Source of the DNA: Psychroserpens sp. Hel_I_66
GTDB lineage: Bacteria > Bacteroidota > Bacteroidia > Flavobacteriales > Flavobacteriaceae
Assembly (NCBI RefSeq): GCF_000799465.1
Contig: NZ_JUGU01000001.1
Span: 2,748,501 to 2,812,500, forward strand
Direction: 5' to 3'
Length of the DNA: 64,000 nucleotides
Each line of letters opens with the position of its first letter. Within the stretch, counting starts at the first letter, position 1. Position numbers and translations under genes: made by a program. The notes under the pieces were generated by a model, which did no database searches, had not been told where the DNA came from, and saw only the letters and a program-made list of their open reading frames with translations. Of the stretch, positions 33,598 to 42,458 are shown piece after piece.

Positions 33598-34932
33598 ATG
33601 AAAAATTACCTATTAATTTTAGCCTCTTTTGTGCTTGTTGGCTTCTCTGTCAATGCACAACAGGTTGAATTTGAAGAATTTGATTTAGATAACGGACTTC
33701 ACGTTATTTTACACCAAGATAATACTGCTCCTGTAGTGACCGTTGGTGTTATGTATGATGTAGGAGGAAAAGATTTGGGAGGTACTGCTGCAGCACCTCG
33801 TACTGGTTTTGCTCACTTTTTTGAGCATCTTTTATTTGAAGGTACCCAAAATATAGATCGAGGAGAATGGTTTACAATCGTATCTTCAAATGGTGGTAGC
33901 AATAATGCAAACACCTCATTGGATAGAACTTACTATTATGAAGTTTTCCCTTCTAACAATTTAGAATTAGGTCTTTGGATGGAATCTGAAAGAATGCTTC
34001 ACCCAGTTATTGACCAAGTTGGAGTAGATACTCAAAACGAAGTTGTTAAGGAAGAAAAGCGTCTAAGGTATGATAACTCCCCTTATGGACAGTTTTTATT
34101 TGCTGTGAGTGAAAATTTATTTAAAAATCACCCTTATGCAAATAAAAATATTGGAGAAATGGCAGATTTAGACGCCTCTACTTTAGAGGAATTTCAACAA
34201 TATTTTAAAGATTGGTATGGACCAAACAATGCTGCTCTGGTAATTGCTGGTGATATTGATAAGAAAGAAGCAAAAACATTAGTAAAAAAATATTTTGCAG
34301 ACATAAAGAGTAGACCAGTACCAACTAGAAATTTTGCTAAAGAAGAACCTATCACAGAAAAAATCGACGCAAAATTCTTCGATCCAAATATTCAAATCCC
34401 TGCAATTATTACAGCATATAGAACTCCTGGTTTTAAAGAAAGAGATTCTTATGTTTTGAGTATGGTATCTGCTTATTTAAGTGATGGTAAAACATCAAAA
34501 TTATACAAAAAAATAGTGGATGATAAAAAAATGGCACTTCAAGTTGGTGCTATCAACATCGATCAAATGGATTATGGTATTTATGCCATTTATGGTCTTC
34601 CATTGGGAGATACTTCTCTAGATGCTTTGCTTAAGGAGATGGATGAAGAAATTGTTAAAATGCAAAACGAGCTCATTTCAGAAAAAGATTATCAAAAACT
34701 TCAAAATAAATTTGAAAACAGATTTGTAAACTCAAACTCAAGTATTCAAGGTATTGCGAGCTCTTTGGTAACAAATTATATGCTTTATGACGATATCAAT
34801 TTAATAAATTCTGAAATTGAAATTTACCGTTCAATTACTAGACAGGAAATTCAAGATGTTGTAAAAAAATATTTGAATCCTAACCAACGTGTAGAGTTAG
34901 AATATTTACCAAAAGAGAAAACTGACAACTAA
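33598..34932 (+). CDS. M16 family zinc peptidase, exported
   Basis: 444 residues, signal peptide about 1-20 (...FSVNAQQ). The inverted zinc motif HFFEH (within RTGFAHFFEHLLFEGT, about residues 76-80) and the downstream Glu of EVVKEEKRLRYDN supply the metal ligands of the pitrilysin/M16 family. The second half is the noncatalytic M16 C-domain (PAIITAYRTPGFKERDSY). Periplasmic. It is followed after 7 nt by a second M16 gene lacking the zinc motif: the typical catalytic/noncatalytic pair of M16B heterodimers. Substrate unknown, probably unfolded peptides. Confidence 0.92.
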   Translation: MKNYLLILASFVLVGFSVNAQQVEFEEFDLDNGLHVILHQDNTAPVVTVGVMYDVGGKDLGGTAAAPRTGFAHFFEHLLFEGTQNIDRGEWFTIVSSNGGSNNANTSLDRTYYYEVFPSNNLELGLWMESERMLHPVIDQVGVDTQNEVVKEEKRLRYDNSPYGQFLFAVSENLFKNHPYANKNIGEMADLDASTLEEFQQYFKDWYGPNNAALVIAGDIDKKEAKTLVKKYFADIKSRPVPTRNFAKEEPITEKIDAKFFDPNIQIPAIITAYRTPGFKERDSYVLSMVSAYLSDGKTSKLYKKIVDDKKMALQVGAINIDQMDYGIYAIYGLPLGDTSLDALLKEMDEEIVKMQNELISEKDYQKLQNKFENRFVNSNSSIQGIASSLVTNYMLYDDINLINSEIEIYRSITRQEIQDVVKKYLNPNQRVELEYLPKEKTDN

Positions 34933-34939
34933 AAAATAA

Positions 34940-36994
34940 ATGAAAATGAAATTTAAAATATCCATATTAGTCGTAGCATTTTTAATGTCGGTTAGTGCAT
35001 TTGCACAAGTTGATCGATCTAAAATGCCCGAACCAGGTCCTGCTCCAAAAATATCACTGGAGAAGCCTCAAGAATTTGAATTAAAAAACGGACTTACTGT
35101 TCTAGTGGTAGAAAACCATAAGTTACCAAGAGTATCATACTCCTTAACAATTGATAATAAGCCAATGACTGTTGGTGATAAAGCAGGAGTTGAGAGTTTA
35201 ATTGGCGCTATGTTAGGTAACGGGACAAAAAACATTTCTAAAGATGAATTTAACGAAGAAGTAGACTTTTTAGGCGCAAATATTGGCTTTAGTTTTAGAG
35301 GAGGCTACGCAAGTTCATTATCAAAATATTCTGATCGTATCTTAGAATTAATGGCAGATGCTGCAATTAACCCTTTATTAATCGAGGAAGAATTTGAGAA
35401 AGAAAAAGCTAAACTTATAGACGGTTTAAAATCTGAAGAAAATAGCGTTGATGCAGTGGCTGGAAGAGTTGGGTCTGCTTTGGCTTATGGTAAAAATCAT
35501 CCTTATGGAGAATTTACCACAGAAGAAACTGTAAATAATGTAAGCTATGGTGATGCTGTAGCATTTTACGAAAAATATTTCAACCCTAACAACGCTTATC
35601 TAGTTGTTGTTGGAGATGTATCTTTTAAGGACGTGAAAAAGCAAATTGAAAAACATTTTTCTAAATGGGAAAAATCTGTTGGTATAGATTATACAGTTCC
35701 CGATGAAGCTCCAAATGCACAGTACACACAAATTAACTTTGTTGATATGCCAAACGCTGTACAATCTAATATCTCTTTGACAAACAATGTAGATTTAGAA
35801 ATGAAAGATGACGATTACCATTCTGTCTTAATTGCCAATAAAATTTTAGGTGGAGGCTTTAATAGCTACTTAAACATGAACCTTCGTGAAGAACATGGTT
35901 ATACCTATGGCGCAAGATCTGGAATTGGTACAGATGAATATGCATCACGTTTCACCGCAGGTGCAGCTGTTAGAAATATGGTAACAGATAGCGCAGTTGT
36001 TGAAACTTTGAAAGAAATCAACCGTATTAAAACTGAGCCTATTGAGCAAGATATGCTTAAAAACGCAAAAGCTAAATATGTTGGAGATTTTGTGTTGGCT
36101 CTAGAAAGCCCACAAACTATTGCACGTTACGCTTTAAATATTAAGCTTAATGATCTTCCAGATGATTTTTACACGACTTATTTACAAAAAATTAATGCAG
36201 TTACTGCAGATGATGTAAATCGTGTGGCCAACAAGTATTTTAAAACTGAAAACGCTCGTATCGTCGTTATTGGTAAAGGAAGCGAAGTATTAGAAAACCT
36301 TCAAAAAACAGGAATTCCTATTAAATACTACGATAAGTTTGCAGCTGAAACAGAAAAACCATCTTACGAAATTGAAATGCCAGCAGATATGGACGCTACC
36401 AAAGTAATGCAATCTTATATAGATGCCATTGGTGGAAAAGCTGCTTTAGATAAAGTAAACTCTGTTTATATGACTGCGGAAGCGGAATTACAACCTGGTG
36501 TGATGATGAACTTGGAGATGAAGAAAACATCCAAAAACCAAGCCATGTCAGAAGTGTCTGCAATGGGACAATCATTTATGAAATCTGTTGTTAATCCTGA
36601 AGGTGGATATATCGTCCAGCAAGGGCAACGTAAAGACATGACACCTGAAGAATTGAAAGATGCTAAGGTAGAATCATCTCCTTTTCCTGAAGTTAACTAT
36701 TTAAACGGTGGTGTTACTTTAGAAAAAATTGAAATGGTAGATGGTGTCAAAGCGTATAAAGTAAATGTAAGCGACAGCAAATCTTTATATTATGATGTTG
36801 AAACAGGTTTAAAAATAAAACAAGTTGAAACTAGTGAAGCAGGATCACAATCTGTATTCTATGATGAATATAAAGATGTTGGAGGTATCAAGTTTCCTTT
36901 TAAAATAGGGCAAACTGCAGGACCACGTCGCTTTGACTTTACAGTTAAATCTGTTAAAGTAAACGAAGGTGTATCTGATGCAGATTTTGACTAA
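34940..36994 (+). CDS. Noncatalytic M16 partner with C-terminal lipoprotein-sorting-like domain
   Basis: 684 residues, signal peptide about 1-22 (...SVSAFAQ). The M16 fold is present twice (FELKNGLTVLVVENHKLPRV ... and VQSNISLTNNVDLEMKDDDYHSVLIANKILGGGFNSYLNMNLREEHGYTYGARS), but the HxxEH position reads VESLIGAML, so no zinc site exists. The conserved G-Y-T-Y-G substrate-binding loop of the noncatalytic subunit is kept. Residues about 475-684 (MQSYIDAIGGKAALDKVNSVYM ... YYDVETGLKIKQVE ... VGGIKFPFKI) form an extra beta-rich LolA/outer-membrane-lipoprotein-sorting-like domain. Forms an operon and presumably a complex with the preceding peptidase. Start ATG at 34940, with a second ATG two codons later. 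Confidence 0.9.
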   Translation: MKMKFKISILVVAFLMSVSAFAQVDRSKMPEPGPAPKISLEKPQEFELKNGLTVLVVENHKLPRVSYSLTIDNKPMTVGDKAGVESLIGAMLGNGTKNISKDEFNEEVDFLGANIGFSFRGGYASSLSKYSDRILELMADAAINPLLIEEEFEKEKAKLIDGLKSEENSVDAVAGRVGSALAYGKNHPYGEFTTEETVNNVSYGDAVAFYEKYFNPNNAYLVVVGDVSFKDVKKQIEKHFSKWEKSVGIDYTVPDEAPNAQYTQINFVDMPNAVQSNISLTNNVDLEMKDDDYHSVLIANKILGGGFNSYLNMNLREEHGYTYGARSGIGTDEYASRFTAGAAVRNMVTDSAVVETLKEINRIKTEPIEQDMLKNAKAKYVGDFVLALESPQTIARYALNIKLNDLPDDFYTTYLQKINAVTADDVNRVANKYFKTENARIVVIGKGSEVLENLQKTGIPIKYYDKFAAETEKPSYEIEMPADMDATKVMQSYIDAIGGKAALDKVNSVYMTAEAELQPGVMMNLEMKKTSKNQAMSEVSAMGQSFMKSVVNPEGGYIVQQGQRKDMTPEELKDAKVESSPFPEVNYLNGGVTLEKIEMVDGVKAYKVNVSDSKSLYYDVETGLKIKQVETSEAGSQSVFYDEYKDVGGIKFPFKIGQTAGPRRFDFTVKSVKVNEGVSDADFD

Positions 36995-37013
36995 GATTCA
37001 AAACTTATAATTC

Positions 37014-37050
37014 TAAAAGCCCGAAGTAATATTATTTCGGGCTTTTTTTA
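37014..37050. terminator. Terminator shared by M16 operon and eamA gene
   Basis: A GC-rich inverted repeat (AAAGCCCGAA ... TTCGGGCTTTTTT) lies between two convergent genes. It overlaps the last bases of the minus-strand eamA-type gene. Confidence 0.8.
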
Positions 37051-37925
37051 TATCTACCCTTATTACCTAAATACACACCTACCAGTATAATGGCACTGGC
37101 CAATATTTGAAACCATCCAAATTCTTCATCATCCAGCAATCCCCAAGTTAAAGCAACAACTGGCATTAAATAGGTTACAGAAGATGCAAAAACTGGTGTT
37201 GATATCTGCACTAAAGTATTGAAGAGTACCTTGGCGAGCGCAGTTCCGAAGAAAGATAAAATGATAACATAAACCATTGACATTTTAAAGTTTGGATTGG
37301 CAAATGTTTCATCAGTAAAAAAATCACTAAATAAGAGAACTACTATCGCAGGAACTATAATACCAACATAATTTCCCGTAGCAATACTCAATGGCTTTAC
37401 ATTTTGAAGGTACTTTTTTATAATATTCACATTTAGCGCATACATGACTGTTGAGATAATTACAAAGCCAGCGTATAAATAATTTTGATTTGGATTCATT
37501 TCAGCTCCTCTCAAAATAAGGATACTTGTTCCTACAAAACCAATGATAACTCCAAATAACTGACGTTTTGTAAACCCAATCTTAAAAATGGCGAATCCTA
37601 ACAAAATGGCATTTAAAGGTACTAACGAGTTTAAAATTGAAGTAATTGCACTATCGATTTCAGTTTCTGCAATAGCAAATAAAAAAGCAGGTATAAATGA
37701 TCCTATAAATCCTGAAATCACGATCCATTTCCATTCGTTTTTTTTTATTGATTTGAGTCCTTTTAAACCCACCGAAAATAGAAAAATTCCAGTAATAATT
37801 GTTCGTAGAGCACCTAATTGATACGGTGTTAATCCTAATAGTGACTTCTTAATTAATATAAATGAACTCCCCCAAATAATAGATAGAACAAAGAGGAAAA
37901 GCCATTTCTTAGTAGTATCACTCAT
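37032..37925 (-). CDS. EamA/DMT family transporter
   Basis: 297 residues from the ATG at 37925 (MSDTTKKWLFLFVLSIIWGSSF); an in-frame extension to 37979 lacks membrane character and is not preferred. Ten hydrophobic helices arranged as two EamA repeats; the N-terminal IIWGSSFILIKKSL and C-terminal ALTWGLLDDEEFGWFQ are typical. Inner-membrane metabolite exporter or importer of unknown substrate. Divergent from the metal-binding lipoprotein gene. Contains TTCCGAAG at 37244. Confidence 0.9.
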   Translation of the reverse strand: MSDTTKKWLFLFVLSIIWGSSFILIKKSLLGLTPYQLGALRTIITGIFLFSVGLKGLKSIKKNEWKWIVISGFIGSFIPAFLFAIAETEIDSAITSILNSLVPLNAILLGFAIFKIGFTKRQLFGVIIGFVGTSILILRGAEMNPNQNYLYAGFVIISTVMYALNVNIIKKYLQNVKPLSIATGNYVGIIVPAIVVLLFSDFFTDETFANPNFKMSMVYVIILSFFGTALAKVLFNTLVQISTPVFASSVTYLMPVVALTWGLLDDEEFGWFQILASAIILVGVYLGNKGRYKKSPK

Positions 37926-38018
37926 AAGATTTCTTAAGTAATTCACAAAGTTCGTTAATTTTAATGCAATGCACATCAATATTTATTAAGTTTGTTGGTA
38001 CTATCTATAACATATACT

Positions 38019-38531
38019 ATGAAAACATTAAAGAACATATTTGCGATTGCATTGATTTCGGTTTCAATTGTTGCTTGTAAAAGCGATAAAGATCCAGAAG
38101 TTATAACTGTAGAATCTACCTCACAAATCAATACAAACGCAGCTAAAAAATTAGATCCGAATGCTACTTATGCAAAGGCGGAATTTGGTATTGAAGGAAT
38201 GACTTGTGCTATGGGTTGCGCTAAAACCATAGAAAAGAAAATGGCTAGAATGGATGGCGTAAAATCTGCTAAGGTAGATTTTGACAAACAAATAGCAATG
38301 GTTGAGTACGATGAAGCCATGGTTACTCCAAAAACTTTAGAGGAAGCTGTTTCAAAAGCGGGTGATACTTACAAAGTAAAAGACATGAAAACCGTAGAGT
38401 CTTTTTCTACGGAAAAAGAAGCTTGCAAAGCTAATTGTGATAAAGCATGTTGTGCAGAAAAATCTGAGGATTCTAAAAAAATGGCTTGTGCAGAAGATTG
38501 TAAAAAAGACTGCTGTTCTAAAAAAGCATAA
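38019..38531 (+). CDS. Lipoprotein with heavy-metal-associated domain and Cys-rich tail
   Basis: 170 residues from the ATG at 38019 (MKTLKNIFAIAL). Lipobox SIVAC with acylated C20. Residues about 53-120 form an HMA ferredoxin-like domain (AEFGIEGMTCAMGCAKTIEKK ... VDFDKQIAMVEYDE); the metal site reads C63-x3-C67 rather than the usual C-x2-C. The last 39 residues carry eight Cys in a Lys/Glu/Ala/Asp background (EACKANCDKACC ... ACAEDCKKDCC), metallothionein-like. Likely a periplasmic copper or soft-metal scavenger or chaperone; metal identity is inferred. Monocistronic, with terminator. Confidence 0.85.
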   Translation: MKTLKNIFAIALISVSIVACKSDKDPEVITVESTSQINTNAAKKLDPNATYAKAEFGIEGMTCAMGCAKTIEKKMARMDGVKSAKVDFDKQIAMVEYDEAMVTPKTLEEAVSKAGDTYKVKDMKTVESFSTEKEACKANCDKACCAEKSEDSKKMACAEDCKKDCCSKKA

Positions 38532-38552
38532 TTTTAGTTAGACAAATTTTTA

Positions 38553-38580
38553 AAAACCACTCAAATGAGTGGTTTTTTTA
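38553..38580. terminator. Terminator between HMA lipoprotein and CYTH genes
   Basis: 11-bp stem (38553-38563 with 38566-38576), 2-nt loop, followed by T residues; the minus-strand gene ends at 38578, right next to it. Confidence 0.8.
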
Positions 38581-39048
38581 GCTCCAATCTTTAAATGGAT
38601 GCTTACTTAACTGCGAGTTGTAATAACGTTTGTTACCGGTTACTTCTTCACCAAGCCAATCTGGTATTTTATAATTTTCATCCTCATGATTTAATTCAAC
38701 CTCAGCAACAATTAAACCTTTATTCTCTGCTGAAAACACATCAACCTCAAACACATGCTGTCCTATATTGACCTCGTAACGCACTTTATCAATCACACCT
38801 TTTTCACAGAGCTTTAAAAGTGATTCAGCGTCTTGTTTAGAAATTTCTTTTTCCCATTCATAACGAGACAAGCCATTCTCAGTAGATTTTCCTTTAACTG
38901 TTACGAATCCTTGGTCTCCTTTAACCCTAACTCTAACTGTTCGATCTGGATGTGTATTAAGAAAACCCTGAATAATTCGCGTATGCTTGAAGGAATCTTT
39001 TTTAAAATCTTCCGAAGTCACTAAAAATTTACGTTCTATTTCTATCAT
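38578..39048 (-). CDS. CYTH domain protein (triphosphate tunnel metalloenzyme)
   Basis: 156 residues, cytoplasmic. The N-terminal EIERKFLV (E3, E5, K7) is the defining ExExK motif of the CYTH/TTM superfamily, and alternating Arg/Lys/Glu strands (RTVRVRVKGDQGFVTVKGK, YEWEKEIS, VRYEVNIGQHVFEVDVF, LIVAEVELNHED) complete the beta tunnel. Single-domain bacterial members are usually inorganic triphosphatases; class IV adenylate cyclase is less likely. Divergent from dinB across a spacer that contains two small palindromes. Confidence 0.9.
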   Translation of the reverse strand: MIEIERKFLVTSEDFKKDSFKHTRIIQGFLNTHPDRTVRVRVKGDQGFVTVKGKSTENGLSRYEWEKEISKQDAESLLKLCEKGVIDKVRYEVNIGQHVFEVDVFSAENKGLIVAEVELNHEDENYKIPDWLGEEVTGNKRYYNSQLSKHPFKDWS

Positions 39049-39053
39049 CTTTA

Positions 39054-39130
39054 GTTCCCATTAAAGTGGGAATCTTATTTAATTAATTTCTCAATTCTCA
39101 TGAATAGAGATTCCTGCCTGCGCAGGAATC
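39054..39130. repeat. Pair of intergenic palindromes upstream of dinB
   Basis: TTCCCA-TTAAAG-TGGGAA (39054-39071) and GATTCCTGC-CTGC-GCAGGAATC (about 39109-39130) are two hairpins in the CYTH-dinB spacer. The second, GC-rich in an AT-rich gap, resembles dispersed palindromic elements I recall from flavobacterial intergenic regions. No further copy was found in this window. Confidence 0.5.
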
Positions 39131-39141
39131 AGTAAATTTAC

Positions 39142-40254
39142 ATGATGCAAAACGATTTACCAATTAGAAAGATTATTCATGTCGATATGGATGCATTTTA
39201 TGCCTCTGTAGCGCAAATGGATGATCCCAGTCTAAAAGGAAAAGCGATTGCTGTTGGCGGTGGTGGAGCTCGAGGTGTCATTAGCGCAGCCAGTTATGAA
39301 GCGAGAAAGTTTGGAGTGAAAAGCGCTATGTCTGGACGTTTGGCGATTAAATTATGTCCTCATCTTATTTTTGTAAAAACTAATTTTGATCGTTACAAAA
39401 CCATTTCTCAAAAGGTTAGAACTATCTTCTATGATTATACAGATTTGGTAGAACCCCTCTCCCTTGACGAAGCATATTTGGATGTTACTCAAAACAAAAA
39501 AGGAAATCCAAGTGCATCCTTAATTGCCCAAGAAATTAGAGCTCGTATTTTAAATGAAGTTGGTTTAACTGCTTCTGCTGGGATTTCTATCAATAAATTT
39601 ATAGCCAAAGTAGCTAGCGATTACAACAAGCCTAACGGACAAAAAACCGTGAATCCAGAAGAAGTCATTCAATTTTTAGAGGATCTCGATATTAGAAAAT
39701 TTTATGGCGTTGGTAAAGTCACCGCAGAGAAAATGTACCAAAAAGGGATTTTTACCGGTAAGGATTTAAAAGCAAAATCTTTGGAGTATCTTGATGATAA
39801 CTTCGGAAAATCGGGACGTTACTATTATCACGTTGTTCGTGGCATCCATAATAGCGAAGTCAAACCCAATCGTATTAGAAAATCGCTCGCTGCAGAACGT
39901 ACGTTTAGTGAAAATTTATCTTCGGAAATTTTTATGCTAGAAAAACTAAACCATATTGCAGAAGAGGTTGCCAAGCGACTCAGCAAAAGTAACGTCTCTG
40001 GAAAAACAGTGACGCTCAAAATAAAGTACAGTGATTTCACCTTACAAACCCGAAGCAAGACTTTACCATACTTTATAGGCGATAAAAGTATGATTCTTGA
40101 AACTGCTAAAGATTTACTGTATCAGGAAAAAATGAGTAATTCGGTACGACTATTAGGGATTTCCTTGTCTAATTTAAATACCGAAAGTTCTAAAAATAAA
40201 AAAGTTGAAAAAACGGAAAAACCTGTTAGTATGCAATTGAGGTTTGAATTTTGA
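39142..40254 (+). CDS. dinB: DNA polymerase IV (Y family)
   Basis: 370 residues. Error-prone lesion-bypass polymerase. Catalytic residues visible in VDMDAFYASVAQMDDP (metal-binding Asp, steric-gate Phe/Tyr) and SLDEAYLDVT (Asp-Glu pair); helix-hairpin-helix GVGKVTAEKMYQKGI (about 195-209), and little-finger domain with LAAERTFSEN. The C-terminal SMQLRFEF looks like a beta-clamp-binding peptide. Start ATG at 39142 (a second ATG follows immediately). Minus-strand TTCCGAAG words at 39801 and 39920. No SOS box could be assigned. Confidence 0.95.
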   Translation: MMQNDLPIRKIIHVDMDAFYASVAQMDDPSLKGKAIAVGGGGARGVISAASYEARKFGVKSAMSGRLAIKLCPHLIFVKTNFDRYKTISQKVRTIFYDYTDLVEPLSLDEAYLDVTQNKKGNPSASLIAQEIRARILNEVGLTASAGISINKFIAKVASDYNKPNGQKTVNPEEVIQFLEDLDIRKFYGVGKVTAEKMYQKGIFTGKDLKAKSLEYLDDNFGKSGRYYYHVVRGIHNSEVKPNRIRKSLAAERTFSENLSSEIFMLEKLNHIAEEVAKRLSKSNVSGKTVTLKIKYSDFTLQTRSKTLPYFIGDKSMILETAKDLLYQEKMSNSVRLLGISLSNLNTESSKNKKVEKTEKPVSMQLRFEF

Positions 40255-40357
40255 GTACATTCTAACAATTAGAAATTTAACACTAAATATATGTATTCTC
40301 TTGACTTTCTAAAATTAGTTTATTAATTTAAAGATTAGAAATAATCAATGATGATGA

Positions 40358-40846
40358 ATGGAAAATACCCTTTTAAATAGTAGCCATAGGTTTGTTAAAA
40401 ATTATTTAAGATTGTATTCTCAAAGAGAGCTAGATATTGTAGCGTTTTTTGATGACAATTTTATAGGGTTTGATGGAATTTCTACTACAATCTATAACAA
40501 ACAAAGCTGGATTAAAGCAATCGAGCATGATTTTCATGAAATAAAAAATCCTTTTGAAATTAAAATTACAGATCTTGATTCTAGATTAGATACAAATGGA
40601 TGTATTATCGTAGCTGCAGTTTCGTTGTGGTATATTCCCGTTTTTGAGAATGCGCCAGAGTTTGATAAAATACGTACAGTGTTTGTATTAAAACCTAATA
40701 ATGACACTTTTAATATTTTACATTTAAGTAATTCAATCTCATTGCTTCCTTTAAATAATGAAGACGTATATCCTACTCAACTTCTAGATTTCTTAAAAAA
40801 ATCTAAGGATGAGTTTTTTAAAATAGGTAAAATAAAAGATAAGTAG
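40358..40846 (+). CDS. Unknown protein, possibly NTF2/SnoaL-like
   Basis: 162 residues, ATG start at 40358 (nearby ATGs at 40348-40354 are in a frame that stops after ten codons). No signal peptide or membrane segment. The N-terminal half (FVKNYLRLYSQRELDIVAFFDDNFIGFDGI) looks like the helical start of a SnoaL/NTF2-like domain seen in some regulatory proteins, followed by alternating strands (IKITDLDSRL, CIIVAAVSLWYIPVF, IRTVFVLKP, TFNILHLSNSISLLP). Fold assignment is tentative and the function unknown. Isolated, between dinB and the pyk operon. Confidence 0.6.
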   Translation: MENTLLNSSHRFVKNYLRLYSQRELDIVAFFDDNFIGFDGISTTIYNKQSWIKAIEHDFHEIKNPFEIKITDLDSRLDTNGCIIVAAVSLWYIPVFENAPEFDKIRTVFVLKPNNDTFNILHLSNSISLLPLNNEDVYPTQLLDFLKKSKDEFFKIGKIKDK

Positions 40847-41015
40847 TACGTTTCTGCGTTAGCGATTACTCGTTCATTTTGTATAATCAAGAAATCTCGA
40901 TTATTAAATAATTGAGCAATTTTTTGGAACTTCTAACAGAGAGCAACTTGATTAAGTACAGCCTATTACCGGTATCACCCTAATAGTATTCTCACCACTC
41001 TAAATTATTATGTGA

Positions 41016-42458
41016 TTAAAAACTACAACTCGTAATTTCAGAAACTCTCAGGGTATTTACCATACCTTTTTCTTGAATTGGCATCGCAGCTAAACTGATG
41101 AGCATGTCGCCAACTTCGAGATAGCCTTTTTTACAAGCCATAGCGTTTACATCTTCTATTGTTTCATCTGTGCTTACAAATTTATCATAGTAAAATGCTT
41201 CAACTCCCCAAAGCAAACTCAATTGTGTTAGGATACGCTTATTTGATGTAAAAACCAATATATGCGCACTTGGTCTCCATGCTGAAATTTGAAATGCGGT
41301 ATATCCTGAATTTGTTAATGTAGAAATAGCTTTTGCATTAATATCATTAGCCATGTGCGCTGCATGATAACAAATAGACTTTGTAATGTACCTTTTGGTT
41401 TTGATATGTGGTGGTGATTGCGGTACTTTGATCAAGTCTGAATCTTCAACACTCCTGATGATATTTGCCATTTGCGTAATGACTTGTACAGGATAATTAC
41501 CAACTGAAGTCTCTCCAGAAAGCATCACTGCATCTGCACCATCCATAACAGAATTAGCTACATCATTAACCTCTGCACGTGTTGGCGTTAAGCTTGTAAT
41601 CATTGTTTCCATCATTTGGGTTGCAATAATTACTGGTATTCTAGCTCTTTTGGCTCTTAAGACTAATTGCTTTTGAACAAGTGGCACTTCTTCCGCAGGA
41701 ATTTCTACACCTAAATCTCCACGAGCTACCATCAATCCATCACAATATGCAACGATCTTATCAATATTTTCTACAGCTTCTGGTTTTTCAATTTTTGCAA
41801 TAATCGGGATTTTATGGTCGCTATGTTTTGTGATCAATTCTTCAAGTTGCATTAAATCTTCTGCATGACGTACAAAAGACAATGCCATCCAATCTACTTT
41901 TAAGCTACATGCGAAAATGGCATCTTCAATGTCTTTCTCGGTTAAAGCTGGTTGTGAAATATTTGTATTTGGAAGGTTCACTCCTTTTTTAGAACGTAAA
42001 GGTCCACCTTGAATGACACGTGCTTTGACTTCAGATTTTTTGTCTGTAGAAACGACTTCAAAAATTAACTTTCCGTCATCTAGTAAAATTCGTTCTCCTG
42101 CCTGTGCGTCTTGTGGGAAATTATCATACGTCATGTAGACTCGTTCTTTTGTGCCTTCAAAACGTTTTCCTGTAGCAAAAATGATTTCATCACCTTCATT
42201 AACAATAACCTCTCCTTTCATTACTCCAACTCTTAATTTTGGTCCTTGGAGATCTGCAAGTATTGATGCATTGAAGCCAAATTCTTCATTTAGGTCTCTA
42301 ATCATTTTTACACGCTCTTCTACATCTTTATAGTCTGCATGGGAGAAATTGATTCTAAATACATTTACGCCTTCTTCAAGCATGCCCTTAAGTACTTCTT
42401 TTGTACTTGTTGCAGGTCCTAAGGTGGCAACTATTTTGGTTTTTTTTCTACGTAGCAT
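41016..42458 (-). CDS. pyk: Pyruvate kinase
   Basis: 480 residues. Last step of glycolysis: phosphoenolpyruvate plus ADP to pyruvate plus ATP. Seen: KTKIVATLGPATS at the N-terminus, INFSHADY, IIAKIEKPEAVENID with the catalytic Lys, GLMVARGDLGVEIP, the MDGADAVMLSGETSVGNYP loop and a C-terminal regulatory domain (about 355-480) ending in NTLRVSEI. Overlaps the upstream IPExxxVDY gene by one base (TAATG), so the two are translationally coupled. Full length. Confidence 0.97.
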   Translation of the reverse strand: MLRRKKTKIVATLGPATSTKEVLKGMLEEGVNVFRINFSHADYKDVEERVKMIRDLNEEFGFNASILADLQGPKLRVGVMKGEVIVNEGDEIIFATGKRFEGTKERVYMTYDNFPQDAQAGERILLDDGKLIFEVVSTDKKSEVKARVIQGGPLRSKKGVNLPNTNISQPALTEKDIEDAIFACSLKVDWMALSFVRHAEDLMQLEELITKHSDHKIPIIAKIEKPEAVENIDKIVAYCDGLMVARGDLGVEIPAEEVPLVQKQLVLRAKRARIPVIIATQMMETMITSLTPTRAEVNDVANSVMDGADAVMLSGETSVGNYPVQVITQMANIIRSVEDSDLIKVPQSPPHIKTKRYITKSICYHAAHMANDINAKAISTLTNSGYTAFQISAWRPSAHILVFTSNKRILTQLSLLWGVEAFYYDKFVSTDETIEDVNAMACKKGYLEVGDMLISLAAMPIQEKGMVNTLRVSEITSCSF

